Positions 26,553 to 34,324 of a stretch of 64,000 bases of DNA are shown piece by piece; within the stretch, counting starts at the first letter, position 1, and every line of letters begins with the position of its first letter. The translations under genes and the position numbers were made by a program. Below the pieces are notes generated by a model. That model saw only the letters and a program-made list of their open reading frames with translations, ran no database searches and was not told the DNA's origin. Location: assembly GCA_040510375.1 (NCBI GenBank), contig JBEVJC010000010.1, forward strand, positions 1 to 64,000. Direction: 5' to 3'. The stretch is from JBEVJC01 sp040510375. Its GTDB lineage: Bacteria > Bacteroidota > Bacteroidia > Chitinophagales > Chitinophagaceae.

Positions 26553-26619
26553 CTTGACATTTGTCAAGTTATTATGTAGCATTTGTCAATGATCAGCCGC
26601 CCAGGCAGACAGACCTTTA
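26553..26619 (+). promoter_or_regulatory. Crp-type operator region upstream of SDR copy 1
   Basis: CTTGACATTTGTCAAG (26553-26568) is a perfect 7-bp inverted repeat around TT. CATTTGTCAA occurs at 26558-26567 and again at 26580-26589, 22 bp apart, so two helical turns. TGTCAAT (26584-26590) is 21 nt before GACCTTTA (26612-26619), the same spacing as TGTCAAG to TAGCTTTG at 24729-24764. This is a likely binding region for one of the adjacent Crp-type regulators. Confidence 0.6.
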
Positions 26620-26657
26620 CATCGTTAAATCATTGATCATTTTTAAAAAATAATAAC

Positions 26658-27512
26658 ATGTCAAAAACAATTGTAGTTACAGGAACCAGTACAGGTTTTG
26701 GTAAACTGATCACAAAAACACTGGCCGAAGCAGGCCATACAGTAATCGCTGGTATGAGAAATGTAAATGGAAAGAATGCAGGCATTGCTGCAGAACTGGC
26801 CGCCCTTCCAAACATTGAAGTAGTTGAACTGGATGTAACCAGCGACGAATCTGTCCAAACCGCATTTGCCTCCATACTTAAAAGACATGGTGCAATAGAT
26901 GTTTTAGTGAATAATGCAGGTTTATCAGGATTTGGTTTACTGGAGGCATACTCGCTGGATAAAATAAGGCAGCTTTTCGAAGTAAACTTCTATGGGGTCA
27001 TCCGCACCTACCAGGCAGTATTGCCTTCCATGAGGGAGCATAAAAATGGACTGATCATCAATCTTACATCCGGCGCAAGCGGTCATACACTTCCATTTAT
27101 GATCCCTTACCTGGCTTCCAAGTTTGGAGTGGAAAGTATTACTGAAGGCTTACAGGATGAGCTGAGCGATTACGGTATTGAAAACGTAAGCATTCAGCCG
27201 GGCGTATACCCGACAGAAATGAACAACGGAACCAAGACCGGCGTGAACGCAGACAAGACAGATATTCTCGAAGCATATGGTGATCCGGCAGTTCAAAAAG
27301 CCGGCGCTTTGGGTACTGCTTTGTTCGGTAAAATGGCTGAATTCAACATGAATCCTCAGGTCATTGCAGACGGTGTACTGGACCTGGTAAATATGAAAAA
27401 AGGCGCAAGACCTTTGCGGTTCCCGCTTGATGCCGTGGCCCAGGGTACGGATGCAGAATTCATCAATGCCCGTGCAGAGATTAAAAAGAAATGGTTAAGC
27501 AAATACAATTAA
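26658..27512 (+). CDS. SDR family oxidoreductase (Crp-linked, copy 1)
   Basis: Classical SDR of 284 residues. The nucleotide site is VVTGTSTGFGKLITK, followed by VNNAGLSGFG, the Ser region INLTSGASGHT and the catalytic YLASKFGVES. It opens a tight run with the nitroreductase (4-bp gap) and VOC-fusion genes (4-bp gap), so the three are very probably one operon. The Crp-type gene and its palindrome lie immediately upstream. An oxidoreductase pair plus VOC/SnoaL protein suggests stress-inducible reduction of reactive carbonyls or quinones, but this is inference. Confidence 0.88.
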   Translation: MSKTIVVTGTSTGFGKLITKTLAEAGHTVIAGMRNVNGKNAGIAAELAALPNIEVVELDVTSDESVQTAFASILKRHGAIDVLVNNAGLSGFGLLEAYSLDKIRQLFEVNFYGVIRTYQAVLPSMREHKNGLIINLTSGASGHTLPFMIPYLASKFGVESITEGLQDELSDYGIENVSIQPGVYPTEMNNGTKTGVNADKTDILEAYGDPAVQKAGALGTALFGKMAEFNMNPQVIADGVLDLVNMKKGARPLRFPLDAVAQGTDAEFINARAEIKKKWLSKYN

Positions 27513-27516
27513 TCAT

Positions 27517-28152
27517 ATGAAACCGACAATACTTGAAGCACTCGAGTGGCGTTATGCCACTAAAAAGATGACAGGAGAGATTGTTCCTGAAGAAATTGTA
27601 ATGTCGATACTGGAGGCTGCGAGACTAGCACCCTCCGGCATCGGCCTGCAGCCCTATGAGATCTTTGTTATAAAAGACAAAAACTGGAAAGAAAAAATCT
27701 TCCCCATCGCAATGAACCAGGCTCCCGTATTACAATCATCGCACCTGCTGGTATTTGCAGCCTGGCAACGTTACACTCCGGAAAGGATCAACGAAGTATT
27801 CGACCGGCTGGAACATGAGCGCGGAGAAGCAACCAGCACTACCGTCCGCCAACGCCAGTTTGCCATCGATTTTTTCTCCCGGTTTACCGATGAAGAAAAT
27901 TTTCATCACGCGGCAAAACAGGCTCATATTGGTCTTGGCCTGGCAGTTGCTGCTGCTGCATTGCAAAAAATAGACAGCACACCGATGGAGGGTTTTAATG
28001 CCAGCGCACTGGACGAATTGCTCGGACTGAAAGCAAAGGGACTGAGGAGTTCAATGTTGCTGGCTCTTGGTTACAGGGATGTTGCAAACGATTGGAACCT
28101 GCCCCTTAAGAAAATAAGAAAACCGGTAAATGAATTCATCACCATCATATAA
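27517..28152 (+). CDS. Nitroreductase-family NAD(P)H oxidoreductase
   Basis: FMN-dependent nitroreductase-fold protein of 211 residues. The N-terminal ALEWRYATKKM carries the conserved Arg/Lys FMN contacts, AARLAPSGIGLQPYEIFVIK is the typical SSxNxQPW-like block, and QAHIGLGLAVAAAAL is the central helix. DELLGLKAKGLRSSMLLALG corresponds to the conserved L-G...GYR end. Members reduce nitroaromatics, quinones or flavins with NAD(P)H. It is second in the operon that starts with the SDR at 26658. Confidence 0.88.
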   Translation: MKPTILEALEWRYATKKMTGEIVPEEIVMSILEAARLAPSGIGLQPYEIFVIKDKNWKEKIFPIAMNQAPVLQSSHLLVFAAWQRYTPERINEVFDRLEHERGEATSTTVRQRQFAIDFFSRFTDEENFHHAAKQAHIGLGLAVAAAALQKIDSTPMEGFNASALDELLGLKAKGLRSSMLLALGYRDVANDWNLPLKKIRKPVNEFITII

Positions 28153-28156
28153 TAAT

Positions 28157-29134
28157 ATGAAAAAGAAAATAGAATTGCTGCCAATGCTACTCCTGGTTAT
28201 TTTGACTATACCCAATATCAGTTTGGCTCAGAAACCGGTGATATCCGGGGTTGACCATATCGGTATTACGGTACCCAACATGGACTCAGCCATCCGTTTT
28301 TTTACTGATGTATTTGGATTTGAAAAAATAACGGAAATCGGTCCTTTCAAACTGGACGATAACTGGAGGAAAACATACCATGTTCATCCTGGATTGAATG
28401 TAAATAGGATTGTCAGTATGCGTACCGGCACAGGCGCGAACATCGAACTTTTTGAGTTTAACGGGAAGGTTGGTAAAAGTTATCCGGTCTACCAGGACGA
28501 GATCAGCTGGCATCATATCGCCTTGTATACACCGGACATCCGATCCACGGTAGCTCTCCTGAGATCAAATGGAGTCAGGTTTTTGAGCGATATTGTGGTG
28601 AGTGCAGAAGGACCAACAGCAGGGGAGTCATGGGTTTACTTTCTTACGCCCTGGGGAACGCAAATGGAACTGAACTCTTATCCGCAAGGTAAAGGTTATC
28701 AAAAAGACCACAAAGGCTCCTTACTCTGGTCACCCGGGAATTACACATTAAAAAACCATCAAACTATTATCATGACAAACGATCAAATGCTTCAACTGGT
28801 CAGTCTTCATCAGCAGGCATGGGCCGAAAGGGACAAAGTAAAACGTGACAGACTTATAGACGTTGCTTATTCAGATGACATAACGGTGATAGACCCTCAC
28901 CGGACAATTGCGGGGAAAGCGGCATTGAGCGACTTCATTGCTGAAATCCTGGCTAAAGAACCGGATGCCGGTTTTACGGAAGCGAAGAAACCCGAGGTGC
29001 AGCCAGGAGCTGGAAGATGGTACTGGCAATTCGGACCGGACTCACAGCCGGACAAAATTACCGGACAGGATGTGTTTGCATTCAGGGACGGAAAGATAAA
29101 CATCCTTTATGTTTTCCTTGACGTCGTGAACTAA
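28157..29134 (+). CDS. Exported VOC-domain/SnoaL-like fusion protein
   Basis: Protein of 325 residues. A signal peptide (LLPMLLLVILTIPNISLA) precedes a VOC domain (about 30-180; VDHIGITVPNMDSAIRFF, SWHHIALYTPDI, FLTPWGTQMELNSYP). A SnoaL/NTF2-like domain follows from about residue 206, starting with an internal Met: MTNDQMLQLVSLHQQAWAE, later DDITVIDPHRTIAGKAAL. The junction (KNHQTII-M) looks like a former intergenic leader, so two once-separate genes may have fused. It ends a three-gene operon with an SDR and a nitroreductase. I start at 28157; an in-frame ATG at 28130 overlaps the nitroreductase gene. Confidence 0.82.
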   Translation: MKKKIELLPMLLLVILTIPNISLAQKPVISGVDHIGITVPNMDSAIRFFTDVFGFEKITEIGPFKLDDNWRKTYHVHPGLNVNRIVSMRTGTGANIELFEFNGKVGKSYPVYQDEISWHHIALYTPDIRSTVALLRSNGVRFLSDIVVSAEGPTAGESWVYFLTPWGTQMELNSYPQGKGYQKDHKGSLLWSPGNYTLKNHQTIIMTNDQMLQLVSLHQQAWAERDKVKRDRLIDVAYSDDITVIDPHRTIAGKAALSDFIAEILAKEPDAGFTEAKKPEVQPGAGRWYWQFGPDSQPDKITGQDVFAFRDGKINILYVFLDVVN

Positions 29135-29328
29135 GTAGAACTATATAGGCAGGCATTGGTCCTGACCGTCCCGGTGAAGGGGCAAACTCCAGCAATTTCC
29201 CGGTGATTCACTATCCACATTGAGTTTGCTCAGGCGATCAGGGCACCCAGTTAAAATTAAAAACACCGATCTTCATAAAGTATTTTTCAAATACAGGTGA
29301 GGTTTTTTTAATTTCTACTTTGAATGAA

Positions 29329-29907
29329 ATGTTTGACGTTTTTGCTAAATATCTTACTGACAAGATCACACTGTCTGAGCCGGAACTAACGCAGATCTCC
29401 TCAGTTAGCGTTATCCGGAAACTGAGACGTAGGCAATATCTGCTCCAGGAAGGTGATGTGTGGCGCCATTATGCATTCGTATGTAAGGGATGCCTCCGGA
29501 TCTACCGTATTGATGAAGAGGGAAACGAACACATTCTTAAATTCTGTATAGAAAACTGGTGGGCGGGTGACAGGGAGAGTTTACTTACCGGTAAGCCCTC
29601 CCGTTGTTTTATTGATGCAATCGAGGAGTCTACTGTACTGCTTATCACAAAAGAGAATTTCAACAGTCTATGTAATGAAATTCCCGTTTTCGGCGGGCTT
29701 GTAAACGAACTGCTCGACCGCACCTATATCGCGAGTCAGGAACGGATACATGTAAACATTACTTACACAAGCGAAGAGAAGTATAAAGATTTCATTGAAA
29801 AATACCCCGATATCAGCACCCGGGTGCCACTGCATATGATCGCTTCCTATCTCGGTATTTCTGCAGAAACCTTATCCCGTATCAGGTCTCAAAATTCAAA
29901 AAAATAA
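29329..29907 (+). CDS. Crp/Fnr-family transcriptional regulator (copy 2)
   Basis: Protein of 192 residues, the same length as copy 1 at 25967. Shared blocks include LLQEGDVWR-x-x-AFV, ENWWAGDRESL, DAIE-S-TVL and HMIASYLGI-x-x-ETLSRI. I chose the ATG at 29329 because MFDVFAKYLTDK then aligns with MLEVFRKYIESK of copy 1; a TTG nine bases earlier is possible. An exact FNR-type palindrome and a promoter for the next SDR lie downstream. Like copy 1, its ligand is not evident. Confidence 0.88.
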   Translation: MFDVFAKYLTDKITLSEPELTQISSVSVIRKLRRRQYLLQEGDVWRHYAFVCKGCLRIYRIDEEGNEHILKFCIENWWAGDRESLLTGKPSRCFIDAIEESTVLLITKENFNSLCNEIPVFGGLVNELLDRTYIASQERIHVNITYTSEEKYKDFIEKYPDISTRVPLHMIASYLGISAETLSRIRSQNSKK

Positions 29908-29965
29908 CCTGTGTCCTGATTGGGATTAAAGTTTGTCTTCCCCGCAAGAATAACCACTTGTAAAA

Positions 29966-30003
29966 CCTTGATTTTTATCAAGGAAAAATGCCGTCAAATG
30001 ACG
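29966..30003 (+). promoter_or_regulatory. FNR/Crp-type palindrome and second inverted repeat upstream of SDR copy 2
   Basis: CCTTGATTTTTATCAAGG (29966-29983) contains TTGAT-N4-ATCAA, the classic FNR consensus, as a perfect 7-bp inverted repeat. CGTCAAATGACG (29992-30003) is a second inverted repeat (CGTCA-AA-TGACG) directly abutting the -33 element. The first palindrome is centred roughly 66 nt before the predicted start of transcription, a class-I-activator-like position. Confidence 0.65.
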
Positions 30004-30035
30004 TTGGAACAGGCATCCCTTTGAATGTAAGTTTG
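30004..30035 (+). promoter_or_regulatory. Promoter of SDR copy 2
   Basis: TTGG (30004-30007) and TAAGTTTG (30028-30035) are 20 nt apart. The -7 is an exact TAnnTTTG match. AAGTTTGTCTTC at this -7 region also occurs exactly 100 bp upstream at 29929-29940. Confidence 0.65.
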
Positions 30036-30055
30036 TCTTCATAAAAAAAATTATC

Positions 30056-30802
30056 ATGAACACAAACACAAGAAGAGTTGCACTGGTTACAGGTGGTAGC
30101 AGGGGCATTGGAGCAGCAATAGTTAAAAGACTTGCTGCTGATGGAAATAAAGTTGCTTTCACTTATCTCAATGCGGCAGATAAAGCCGCGCAACTGGTGG
30201 ATGAAATCAGGAAGGCGGGGGGAGAAGCATTTGCAATAAAAGCAGACAGTGGTAATGTAAAGTCTGCTGAAGATGCGGTGTCCCAAACAGTCAAACAATA
30301 CGGTTCACTGGATATACTTGTCAATAGCGCCGGCGTTTCAACCTTCAGCGTGGTTGATAACGCAGGCGATGACCTCAGCCAGGTAGATAGATTGTTTGCG
30401 GTGAATGTAAATGGGGTCGCTGCGTCCGTACGGGCCGCGACAAAATATCTGGGTAAAGGCGGACGGGTGATCTCTATCGGCTCCACATTCGCCGACAGGC
30501 TGGCTAATGCCGGGTTCGCAGACTATGCCGCATCCAAAGCCGCTGTTGCCGCCTATACGCGTGGCTGGGCATGGGACCTGGGTAAAAAAGGGATTACAGT
30601 GAATACCGTTCAGCCAGGACCCATCGACACCGACATGAATCCGGACGGATCCGAATTCTCAGAAAAGATCAAAACCGGTTTGGCATTGGGCAGATATGGT
30701 AAAGCTGAAGAGATTGCAGCGGCTGTTGCTTTTCTGGCAAGCGAAGAAGCCTCGTTTGTTACAGGTGCGACACTGACCGTTGATGGTGGTCAAAACGCCT
30801 AA
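30056..30802 (+). CDS. SDR family oxidoreductase (Crp-linked, copy 2)
   Basis: Classical SDR of 248 residues, FabG-like. The Rossmann motif is ALVTGGSRGIGAAIVKR, then VNSAGVS, the Ser region ISIGSTFAD and the catalytic YAASKAAVAAYTRG. The C-terminal SFVTGATLTVDGG is the usual FabG-type ending. It sits alone downstream of the second Crp-type regulator and is followed by a terminator. Substrate unknown. Confidence 0.9.
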   Translation: MNTNTRRVALVTGGSRGIGAAIVKRLAADGNKVAFTYLNAADKAAQLVDEIRKAGGEAFAIKADSGNVKSAEDAVSQTVKQYGSLDILVNSAGVSTFSVVDNAGDDLSQVDRLFAVNVNGVAASVRAATKYLGKGGRVISIGSTFADRLANAGFADYAASKAAVAAYTRGWAWDLGKKGITVNTVQPGPIDTDMNPDGSEFSEKIKTGLALGRYGKAEEIAAAVAFLASEEASFVTGATLTVDGGQNA

Positions 30803-30826
30803 AAAAATAAATGGGAACACAAGTCG

Positions 30827-30854
30827 CGGGCAAATAGTACTACCTGTTTGCCCG
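30827..30854 (+). terminator. Intrinsic terminator of SDR copy 2
   Basis: An 8-bp stem, CGGGCAAA / TTTGCCCG, with a 12-nt loop is followed by TAACTTTTTC on the plus strand. It overlaps the 3' end of the minus-strand TPR remnant. Confidence 0.7.
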
Positions 30855-31094
30855 TAACTTTTTCAGACGTTGCTCTGCATTTTTGTTCTGCGGGTTCAAT
30901 TTTAAGGACCGTTCATAGTTTTCTATAGCAAGCGGGCTATTGCCCAGCTCTTCATATATTTCTCCCAGGCTATCAAAAGCATTTGCGCTTGCAGGGTATA
31001 AATAAACATTCAGTTTAAATATTTCCAGGGCATCTCTAATCCTTTTTTGTGAAATAAGCTGGCAGTGCAGGTTTTTTGAAAATAATTTATGCAA
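30840..31094 (-). pseudogene. TPR-domain remnant, C-terminal end of a larger exported protein
   Basis: The 84 codons begin at a TTG and contain no upstream ATG. ALEIFKLNVYLYPASANAFD, SLGEIYEELGNSPLAIENYE and RSLKLNPQNKNA follow each other. This matches the C-terminal TPR module that ends many Bacteroidota serine hydrolases and alpha/beta hydrolases. The catalytic part is absent, and a stop lies in frame near 31156. The gene is most likely a remnant. Confidence 0.65.
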
Positions 31095-31516
31095 TCGATT
31101 GCAATCCGGGAAAATTTGCTGATATTGGACTCTGGAACAGCTGCTTTTTAACGATCAGATGCCATATAAATTGAATAGACCGGTTTTAACCATCCCCTTT
31201 ACCAGCGTACCTTTCAACCCTTCCTATCAGGGTTCGGCCAGTACCCGTCCATCGTCCGGGCCAGAGGTTACACCCGGTGCTGATGCTATTTCAAGGTCTT
31301 TTGTCTCCAGCATGTTTACCGCAGATCCTGCGGCGTTATTTTTCTATAGCAAAATGGACATTTACCCACCTCCGGTCCGGAGGTCTGAATACATAAAAAT
31401 GTTGACGCCCTACTTGACAGGGTATATAACCGGCTTTTGCGGGCATCCTGTAAATACGGGGATTTTAATCTTTCAACCAGGTCGGACCAACAAACCTGGA
31501 GAAAAAAACAAACGAT
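31095..31516. other. 422-bp region between the TPR remnant and the xylanase gene
   Basis: A plus-strand frame of 122 codons (31159-31527) is open here but has low-complexity, Pro/Ser-rich content, no family resemblance, and runs 11 bp into the xylanase gene. I do not call it a gene. No exact TAnnTTTG promoter was found for the xylanase. The region may hold decayed sequence of the protein whose TPR tail remains at 30840-31094. Confidence 0.4.
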
Positions 31517-33136
31517 ATGAAAAATAAAACCAGGTACTTAATTTTTGTACTGCTTATTGTAGTTGCTATCAGTTCATGTAAAAAAACATCGGATGATAGT
31601 ACACCTGATCCGCCACCGCCGCCACCACCTCCGCCAACGACTGATACAGCGGGTCCCCTGAAATCGGCTGCTCTATTTCCTGTTGGTTTGTCTATAGAAA
31701 ACGGACTGTACGTAAATAATGCTGCTTACCGGGCAACGGTATTACGTGAAGCAGCTAGTGTAACATTTGGCAATGAGATGAAATATGGCTCCATTGTCCA
31801 GAACAACGGAACTTACAATTTTACAACCGCCGATGCATTGGTCAATTCAGTCACCGGTTCGGGAATAGAAGTGTTTGGACACGTGTTGGGCTGGCACCAG
31901 CAACAAAACGGGACCTACCTGAAAAACTTTGGAGGCATTATTGTTCCCGCAGGAGCGGAACTAGGTTCAGAAGTAGGATTTGAAAACGGCCTCACGGGTT
32001 GGACCATATTCAACGCCCAAAACAGTGCAACAATTTCTGCAACCACTGTACCAGCAGAAGTGCGGTCCGGCAGCGGTGCAATGCGCGTGGTAAATCCGGT
32101 ATCAAATCCGGCCGAACAGTGGAAGGTACAGGTTTCCAGTACAGCGTTTACTACCGTGCCGGGGAAACAATACAATATTTCCTATTGGGTAAAAGCAGCC
32201 GCAGCAGGCGGTTCAATAAGGCTTTCATCCGGTCCTTCCAGTCCTCAATTCCAGGGCGATCAAAGCCTCGGAACTGACTGGCAGCAGGTAAGCTGGACAA
32301 TAACGGCCAGCCTGGCTTCCACCACATTTTTGTTTGATATGGGTTTAGTGGCCAATACTTATTTTATCGATGATGTGAGTGTGAAGGAAGTAATGGTAGC
32401 ACCGGATGGTCCCGCAGTCTACGCTAAACTGGACGAAGCACTAAACAACTGGATAACAACAATCGTAACCCGCTATAAGGGAAAGGTAAAAGCATGGGAT
32501 GTGATAAATGAATTGTTTACCGACGCAGGTGTTATGCGTAATAATCAAAACACTCCTGCCACCGATAACAATGTATTTGTCTGGTCTAATTATATGGGAA
32601 GGGATTTTGCACTGAAAGCCTTCCAATATGCCAAAGCTGCTGATCCTGATGCATTGTTATTTATCAACGATTACAACCTGGAATCAAGCGCTGTAAAACT
32701 GGACTCACTGCTGGCTTATGTAAAAGAGCTGCAACAACGCGGAGCAAAAGTAGATGGGATCGGAAGCCAGATGCACATGAGTATCAACACCCGCATGACG
32801 GATATAGACAACATGTTTAAAAAGATGGCCGCCACCGGATTGAAGGTCAGGATCTCCGAACTGGACATCCGTGTAAATCCCAATGATACACCAGGGTTTC
32901 AGTTCACCTCGGCTATTGCAACCACCCAGTCTGATATGTATTACAAAGTGGTAAAATCTTATTATACAAATGTACCAGCCGCACAGCGACACGGTATAAC
33001 CATCTGGGGAGTGGATGATGCCACAAGCTGGATCGGGACAGCCCTGAATAAACTGGACTTCCCGCTGTTGTTTGATGCAAATTTTAAAAAGAAAGCAGCT
33101 TACGCAGGGTTCATAAAAGGATTAAAAGAAAAATAA
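31517..33136 (+). CDS. GH10 endo-1,4-beta-xylanase lipoprotein with an inserted CBM
   Basis: Surface lipoprotein of 539 residues. The lipobox ends at Cys21 (VVAISSC) and is followed by a run of nine prolines as a linker. The GH10 barrel starts near residue 48 (FPVGLSIENGLY, SVTFGNEMKYGSI, GHVLGWHQQ). It is interrupted by a carbohydrate-binding module of the CBM4/9 type at about 150-290 (GFENGLTGWTIFNAQ ... YFIDDVSVKE). It then resumes with the acid/base Glu332 in AWDVINELF and the nucleophile Glu448 in VRISELDIRV. An insertion in this place is known in some Bacteroidota xylanases. It faces the mannan/glucan genes and probably belongs to the same locus. Confidence 0.92.
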   Translation: MKNKTRYLIFVLLIVVAISSCKKTSDDSTPDPPPPPPPPPTTDTAGPLKSAALFPVGLSIENGLYVNNAAYRATVLREAASVTFGNEMKYGSIVQNNGTYNFTTADALVNSVTGSGIEVFGHVLGWHQQQNGTYLKNFGGIIVPAGAELGSEVGFENGLTGWTIFNAQNSATISATTVPAEVRSGSGAMRVVNPVSNPAEQWKVQVSSTAFTTVPGKQYNISYWVKAAAAGGSIRLSSGPSSPQFQGDQSLGTDWQQVSWTITASLASTTFLFDMGLVANTYFIDDVSVKEVMVAPDGPAVYAKLDEALNNWITTIVTRYKGKVKAWDVINELFTDAGVMRNNQNTPATDNNVFVWSNYMGRDFALKAFQYAKAADPDALLFINDYNLESSAVKLDSLLAYVKELQQRGAKVDGIGSQMHMSINTRMTDIDNMFKKMAATGLKVRISELDIRVNPNDTPGFQFTSAIATTQSDMYYKVVKSYYTNVPAAQRHGITIWGVDDATSWIGTALNKLDFPLLFDANFKKKAAYAGFIKGLKEK

Positions 33137-33213
33137 TAGTAGCGGTGATCCAGGAGAATCGTTAGGTTAATTGTTAACTTCTGCTAAATCTAACTGCGAA
33201 ATATTTTGTGGTA

Positions 33214-34317
33214 CTATAATAACCGCCGGTAAACAGGCACCAGTTCTTCGGCAAGCAGGGCATGGTCATCCACACTGGGATGGCCTGAGCAACCGGAGGG
33301 TTTCATCTGCCTGAAGAAGTATACCTGGACAGGTTTTGCTGTCGGGTACTGCTGGTCTATACTGGCTTTTACAGCGGAGATACAATTCTGCAAAACCTCT
33401 CTTCGCGCACCGCCAATCATGGGACTGCTCAACAATAGTATCTGCGATCCTGGATATTTTGATTTTACCAGTTGCACAAACAGGATATACCTGTTTACAA
33501 ATGTGGCACTGTCAAAAGGTAAACGAAATTTTTTGCCATCGCCGTCACTGTAGTCATTTGTTCCCAACGCAATACTAACAATTGCGGGATTATATTCCGT
33601 AAAATCCCATGCTGTTGAATCGTCCGGGTTTAATCTTGCATCTTCATAAACCGACGGAAGGGGAGGACCATCACTATTCCAGTTACGATAGATACCATAC
33701 CCACTGACACTGCTTAATAAAAAATTGGTATGTAAGGCCCTTGCCACCCTTGGACCATAGGCCATGTATGCATTATGCTGGTCGTGGTACTGACCGGTTC
33801 CGCAGGGGACTTCAGAGGGGTCTGCAGCCGCACCGCAGGTAATACTATTGCCTATAAATTCAATTACAGGGGCCGTTGGTTTTTCAACTTCCTTTATATT
33901 ACTGGCCACAATCTGCTTTATAAAAATTGGACCTGTTTGTGCTTCCGTTGCTTTATATAACCAGATTGTATGCCTGCCATCGCCATTGGTGGTGATGGTA
34001 ATGGGTTCATTACTCCGGCCCTCAATTTTTATTCGTTTCTGGTACACACCATCCAATTCGTATTGGAGATAATTATGGCCTGAGGGGTCATTGATAGTTG
34101 CATATATTTTGCATTCATCTCCCGTAAAACTAAAACCCATATGGGATGCTGAGCTTATTAATTCAAGTCCGTCCTTTTCATTAAAAATTGTCCTGCCTAC
34201 AGGATGCAGGGCCGACGCAGGTAAAACATTTGAAGAAGAACCCGACTTCCCTGAAGAGGTACATCCTGATATTACTATAACAAATAGCAGTGAAATATTT
34301 CTATAATTGCAGATCAT
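33214..34317 (-). CDS. CE2-type SGNH acetyl esterase lipoprotein
   Basis: Lipoprotein of 367 residues (lipobox ending at Cys19, VISGC). An N-terminal jelly-roll part (MGFSFTGDECKIYATI) precedes the SGNH hydrolase fold. The fold has the nucleophile block IEFIGNSITCG with Ser158, VSIALGTNDYSDG, and the late His in GCSGHPSVDDH (His346). The layout fits carbohydrate esterase family 2, which removes acetyl groups from mannan or xylan. The gene follows the GH5 gene by 7 bp, so deacetylation would work together with the mannanase and glucanase. Confidence 0.85.
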   Translation of the reverse strand: MICNYRNISLLFVIVISGCTSSGKSGSSSNVLPASALHPVGRTIFNEKDGLELISSASHMGFSFTGDECKIYATINDPSGHNYLQYELDGVYQKRIKIEGRSNEPITITTNGDGRHTIWLYKATEAQTGPIFIKQIVASNIKEVEKPTAPVIEFIGNSITCGAAADPSEVPCGTGQYHDQHNAYMAYGPRVARALHTNFLLSSVSGYGIYRNWNSDGPPLPSVYEDARLNPDDSTAWDFTEYNPAIVSIALGTNDYSDGDGKKFRLPFDSATFVNRYILFVQLVKSKYPGSQILLLSSPMIGGARREVLQNCISAVKASIDQQYPTAKPVQVYFFRQMKPSGCSGHPSVDDHALLAEELVPVYRRLL

Positions 34318-34324
34318 GCTTCTA

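Noticed and set aside
31159..31527. 122-codon plus-strand open frame upstream of the xylanase
   Set aside because: No family resemblance, Pro/Ser-rich sequence, no promoter, and it overlaps the xylanase start.
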